Source: Hymenobacter sp. (lineage in GTDB: Bacteria; Bacteroidota; Bacteroidia; Cytophagales; Hymenobacteraceae). From it: 6,354 nucleotides of DNA. The position numbers were made by a program, and so were the translations under genes. Each line of letters opens with the position of its first letter. Position 1 is the stretch's first letter. The stretch is from the NCBI GenBank assembly GCA_025362615.1, contig JANYFQ010000524.1:1-6354 (forward strand), read 5' to 3'. Positions 5,865-6,354 of the stretch are shown here, one piece after another. The notes beneath the pieces were generated by a model. The model was given only the letters and a program-made list of their open reading frames with translations, ran no database searches and was not told where the DNA came from.

Positions 5865-5900
5865 AGTTAAGAGTTAAGAGTTGGGTGGGGGCGCAAAGTA
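5865..5900 (-). promoter_or_regulatory. paaN upstream region: 7-bp tandem repeat and near-consensus -7 element
   Basis: AGTTAAG repeats in tandem at 5865-5882 (about 2.5 copies of 7 bp), immediately before the paaN start. Further upstream, 5894-5900 reads TACTTTG on the minus strand, one base short of the TAnnTTTG -7 element. Together they make a plausible but unproven paaN promoter and leader. Confidence 0.35.
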
Positions 5901-5938
5901 CGGGCGTAACGCCAATGCCTGCCCGTGGGTGGCGGCCG

Positions 5939-5946
5939 TACCTTTG
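5939..5946 (+). promoter_or_regulatory. Candidate -7 promoter element of the small-peptide cassette
   Basis: TACCTTTG matches the Bacteroidota TAnnTTTG element exactly and lies at the first base of the 74-bp repeat; the same octamer begins the second copy at 6281. No -33 TTG at the usual distance was found before either copy. If it works, transcription would start near 5950 and yield a transcript of about 285-290 nt ending at the terminator at 6199-6237, with a leader of about 120 nt. Confidence 0.45.
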
Positions 5947-6012
5947 GCCCAAGCGCGTTAGGTAGTCCCCAATGGTCGAACGGTAGCCCTTGAAAAAGGA
6001 GAACCCCGGCTG
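5939..6012 (+). repeat. 74-bp direct repeat, first copy (start of small-peptide cassette)
   Basis: Identical base for base to 6281-6354. The identity begins at TACCTTTGGCCCAAGCGC; the bases just upstream differ (G against C at the junction). The second copy is cut by the window edge, so the true repeat may be longer. The copies start 342 bp apart. Confidence 0.97.
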
Positions 6013-6031
6013 TTGAAGCAGACGGGGTTCT
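6000..6031 (+). promoter_or_regulatory. Hairpin in the leader of the small-peptide cassette
   Basis: AGAACCCCG (6000-6008) pairs perfectly with CGGGGTTCT (6023-6031). After a G-A mismatch, CTG pairs with CAG, leaving the loop TTGAAG. A second near-match to the right arm, CGGGGTTTC at 6037-6045, lies just downstream and could compete for the left arm. The left arm sits inside the 74-bp repeat, so the second copy probably has the same fold. Confidence 0.6.
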
Positions 6032-6046
6032 AGAAGCGGGGTTTCA

Positions 6047-6076
6047 ATGCAACCCTTAACTCCTCTAGCCAGATGA
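6047..6076 (+). CDS. Nine-residue upstream ORF overlapping the small-peptide start (ATGA)
   Basis: ATG at 6047 opens a nine-codon frame, MQPLTPLAR, which stops at TGA 6074-6076. That stop overlaps the ATG at 6073 of the next ORF as ATGA, the classic geometry for translational coupling. The start lies just after the leader hairpin. Whether it is translated is unknown; a chance short frame remains possible. Confidence 0.35.
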   Translation: MQPLTPLAR

Positions 6077-6192
6077 ATAAGGACCGCGTGACAAAGCTAC
6101 TACGCAAACGGGTAATGCCGCTGGCGTGGGAGGTTTTGAAAGGCGCAGCGAAAGCCGTTGGCTTCCTGCTCGCCGCTCATTTCCTCGGGTAG
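6073..6192 (+). CDS. 39-residue cationic amphipathic/hydrophobic small protein
   Basis: MNKDRVTKLLRKRVMPLAWE begins a 39-residue peptide ending FLLAAHFLG. The first half is strongly basic (Lys3, Arg5, Lys8, Arg11-Lys12-Arg13), and the second half is a hydrophobic helix broken only by Lys23 and Lys27. Net charge is about +6. Hydrophobic residues at 6, 9/10, 14, 17, 21/22, 25, 28/29 and 32 line one face of a helix. This shape suits a membrane-binding peptide. It resembles in architecture type I toxin peptides and the short one-helix proteins common in Bacteroidota, but no specific homology is claimed. It lies between a structured leader and a strong terminator in a unit that starts again 342 bp later. 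A 9-codon upstream ORF overlaps its start. No Shine-Dalgarno sequence precedes it. The tight placement against the terminator (6 bp) supports it being real. Confidence 0.6.
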   Translation: MNKDRVTKLLRKRVMPLAWEVLKGAAKAVGFLLAAHFLG

Positions 6193-6198
6193 TTTCGC

Positions 6199-6237
6199 AA
6201 GGGGGCGGGCCAGGAGGCTCGGCCCCTTGTTTTTTTT
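6199..6237 (+). terminator. Strong rho-independent terminator of the small-peptide cassette
   Basis: AAGGGGGCGGGCC (6199-6211) pairs with GGCTCGGCCCCTT (6216-6228) around the loop AGGA, with one mismatch and one G-U pair. It is followed by a G and eight T (6230-6237). This is the only textbook intrinsic terminator in the window. Confidence 0.9.
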
Positions 6238-6280
6238 GGGGCATAACGCAGCCGGGGGGCGAAGGGTTTAGGTTGGGGGC

Positions 6281-6354
6281 TACCTTTGGCCCAAGCGCGT
6301 TAGGTAGTCCCCAATGGTCGAACGGTAGCCCTTGAAAAAGGAGAACCCCGGCTG
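6281..6354 (+). repeat. 74-bp direct repeat, second copy, cut by the window edge
   Basis: Identical to 5939-6012 over its whole visible length, including the TACCTTTG element at 6281-6288, the mini-frame MVER at the equivalent of 5972-5986, and the left arm of the leader hairpin. The window ends inside the equivalent of the leader hairpin, so whether the small ORF is also duplicated cannot be seen. Confidence 0.97.

Noticed and set aside
4464..5870. Plus-strand frame of 468 residues opposite paaN
   Set aside because: The product is dominated by Gly, His and Val with no domain; it is the mirror of the strongly biased paaN codons.
5996..6033. AAGGAG followed by a short TTG frame (LKQTGF) in the leader hairpin
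   Set aside because: Six codons with a TTG start buried in a stem, in a group that seldom uses Shine-Dalgarno sites; the purine run is better explained as leader sequence.
6126..6335. Plus-strand frame of 69 residues over the terminator
   Set aside because: It crosses the terminator stem and T-run and enters the second repeat; it overlaps the 39-residue ORF in another frame and has no domain.
1..6354. tRNA, rRNA or riboswitch
   Set aside because: No cloverleaf, rRNA core or known riboswitch consensus could be recognised by eye on either strand.

Overview
The window looks like a piece of a GC-rich Bacteroidota chromosome, most like Hymenobacter or a close relative. This rests on several things: the flavour of the proteins (a RecR, a PaaN-type aldehyde dehydrogenase, a small CINAENRP protein); the near-absence of Shine-Dalgarno sequences before the starts; repeated matches to the Bacteroidota -7 promoter element TAnnTTTG (TACCTTTG); and intergenic repeats of a GCCGCAGCGCGGC type. 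The genus is an inference from pattern recognition, not from a database search.

Layout, left to right. Bases 1-965 (minus) hold a family 2 glycosyltransferase whose C-terminus runs off the window. A perfect 15-bp hairpin separates it from recR (minus, 1034-1645), which encodes the recombination mediator RecR. A 430-bp non-coding stretch follows. It carries a TACCTTTG promoter candidate for recR and a cluster of four related REP-like units arranged as nested inverted repeats. Next come a small four-helix membrane protein (minus, 2076-2465) and, divergent from it, a membrane-anchored DUF2459/TIGR02117 protein (plus, 2565-3263). An 82-residue protein (minus, 3345-3593) is convergent with the DUF2459 gene. 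A small secreted basic protein (plus, 3805-4074) is divergent from the 82-residue gene and converges on paaN (minus, 4221-5861). Two hairpins lie between the small secreted gene and paaN.

The most unusual part is the last ~420 bp. After paaN there is a compact unit, 5939-6237, with these parts in order: a TACCTTTG element, a structured leader, a 9-codon upstream ORF that overlaps the next start codon by ATGA, a 39-residue cationic amphipathic/hydrophobic ORF, and a strong rho-independent terminator. From 6281 the first 74 bases of this unit recur without a single change up to the window end. So at least two tandem copies of a small-peptide cassette exist, with a 342-bp period. The arrangement recalls type I toxin loci or other multicopy small-protein loci, but no function is proven. 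The unit matched no family I can name.

Apart from this, the genes look like unrelated housekeeping and accessory genes in short, mostly single-gene units. RecR and the glycosyltransferase share direction but are separated by a hairpin. PaaN stands alone, without the other phenylacetate genes.
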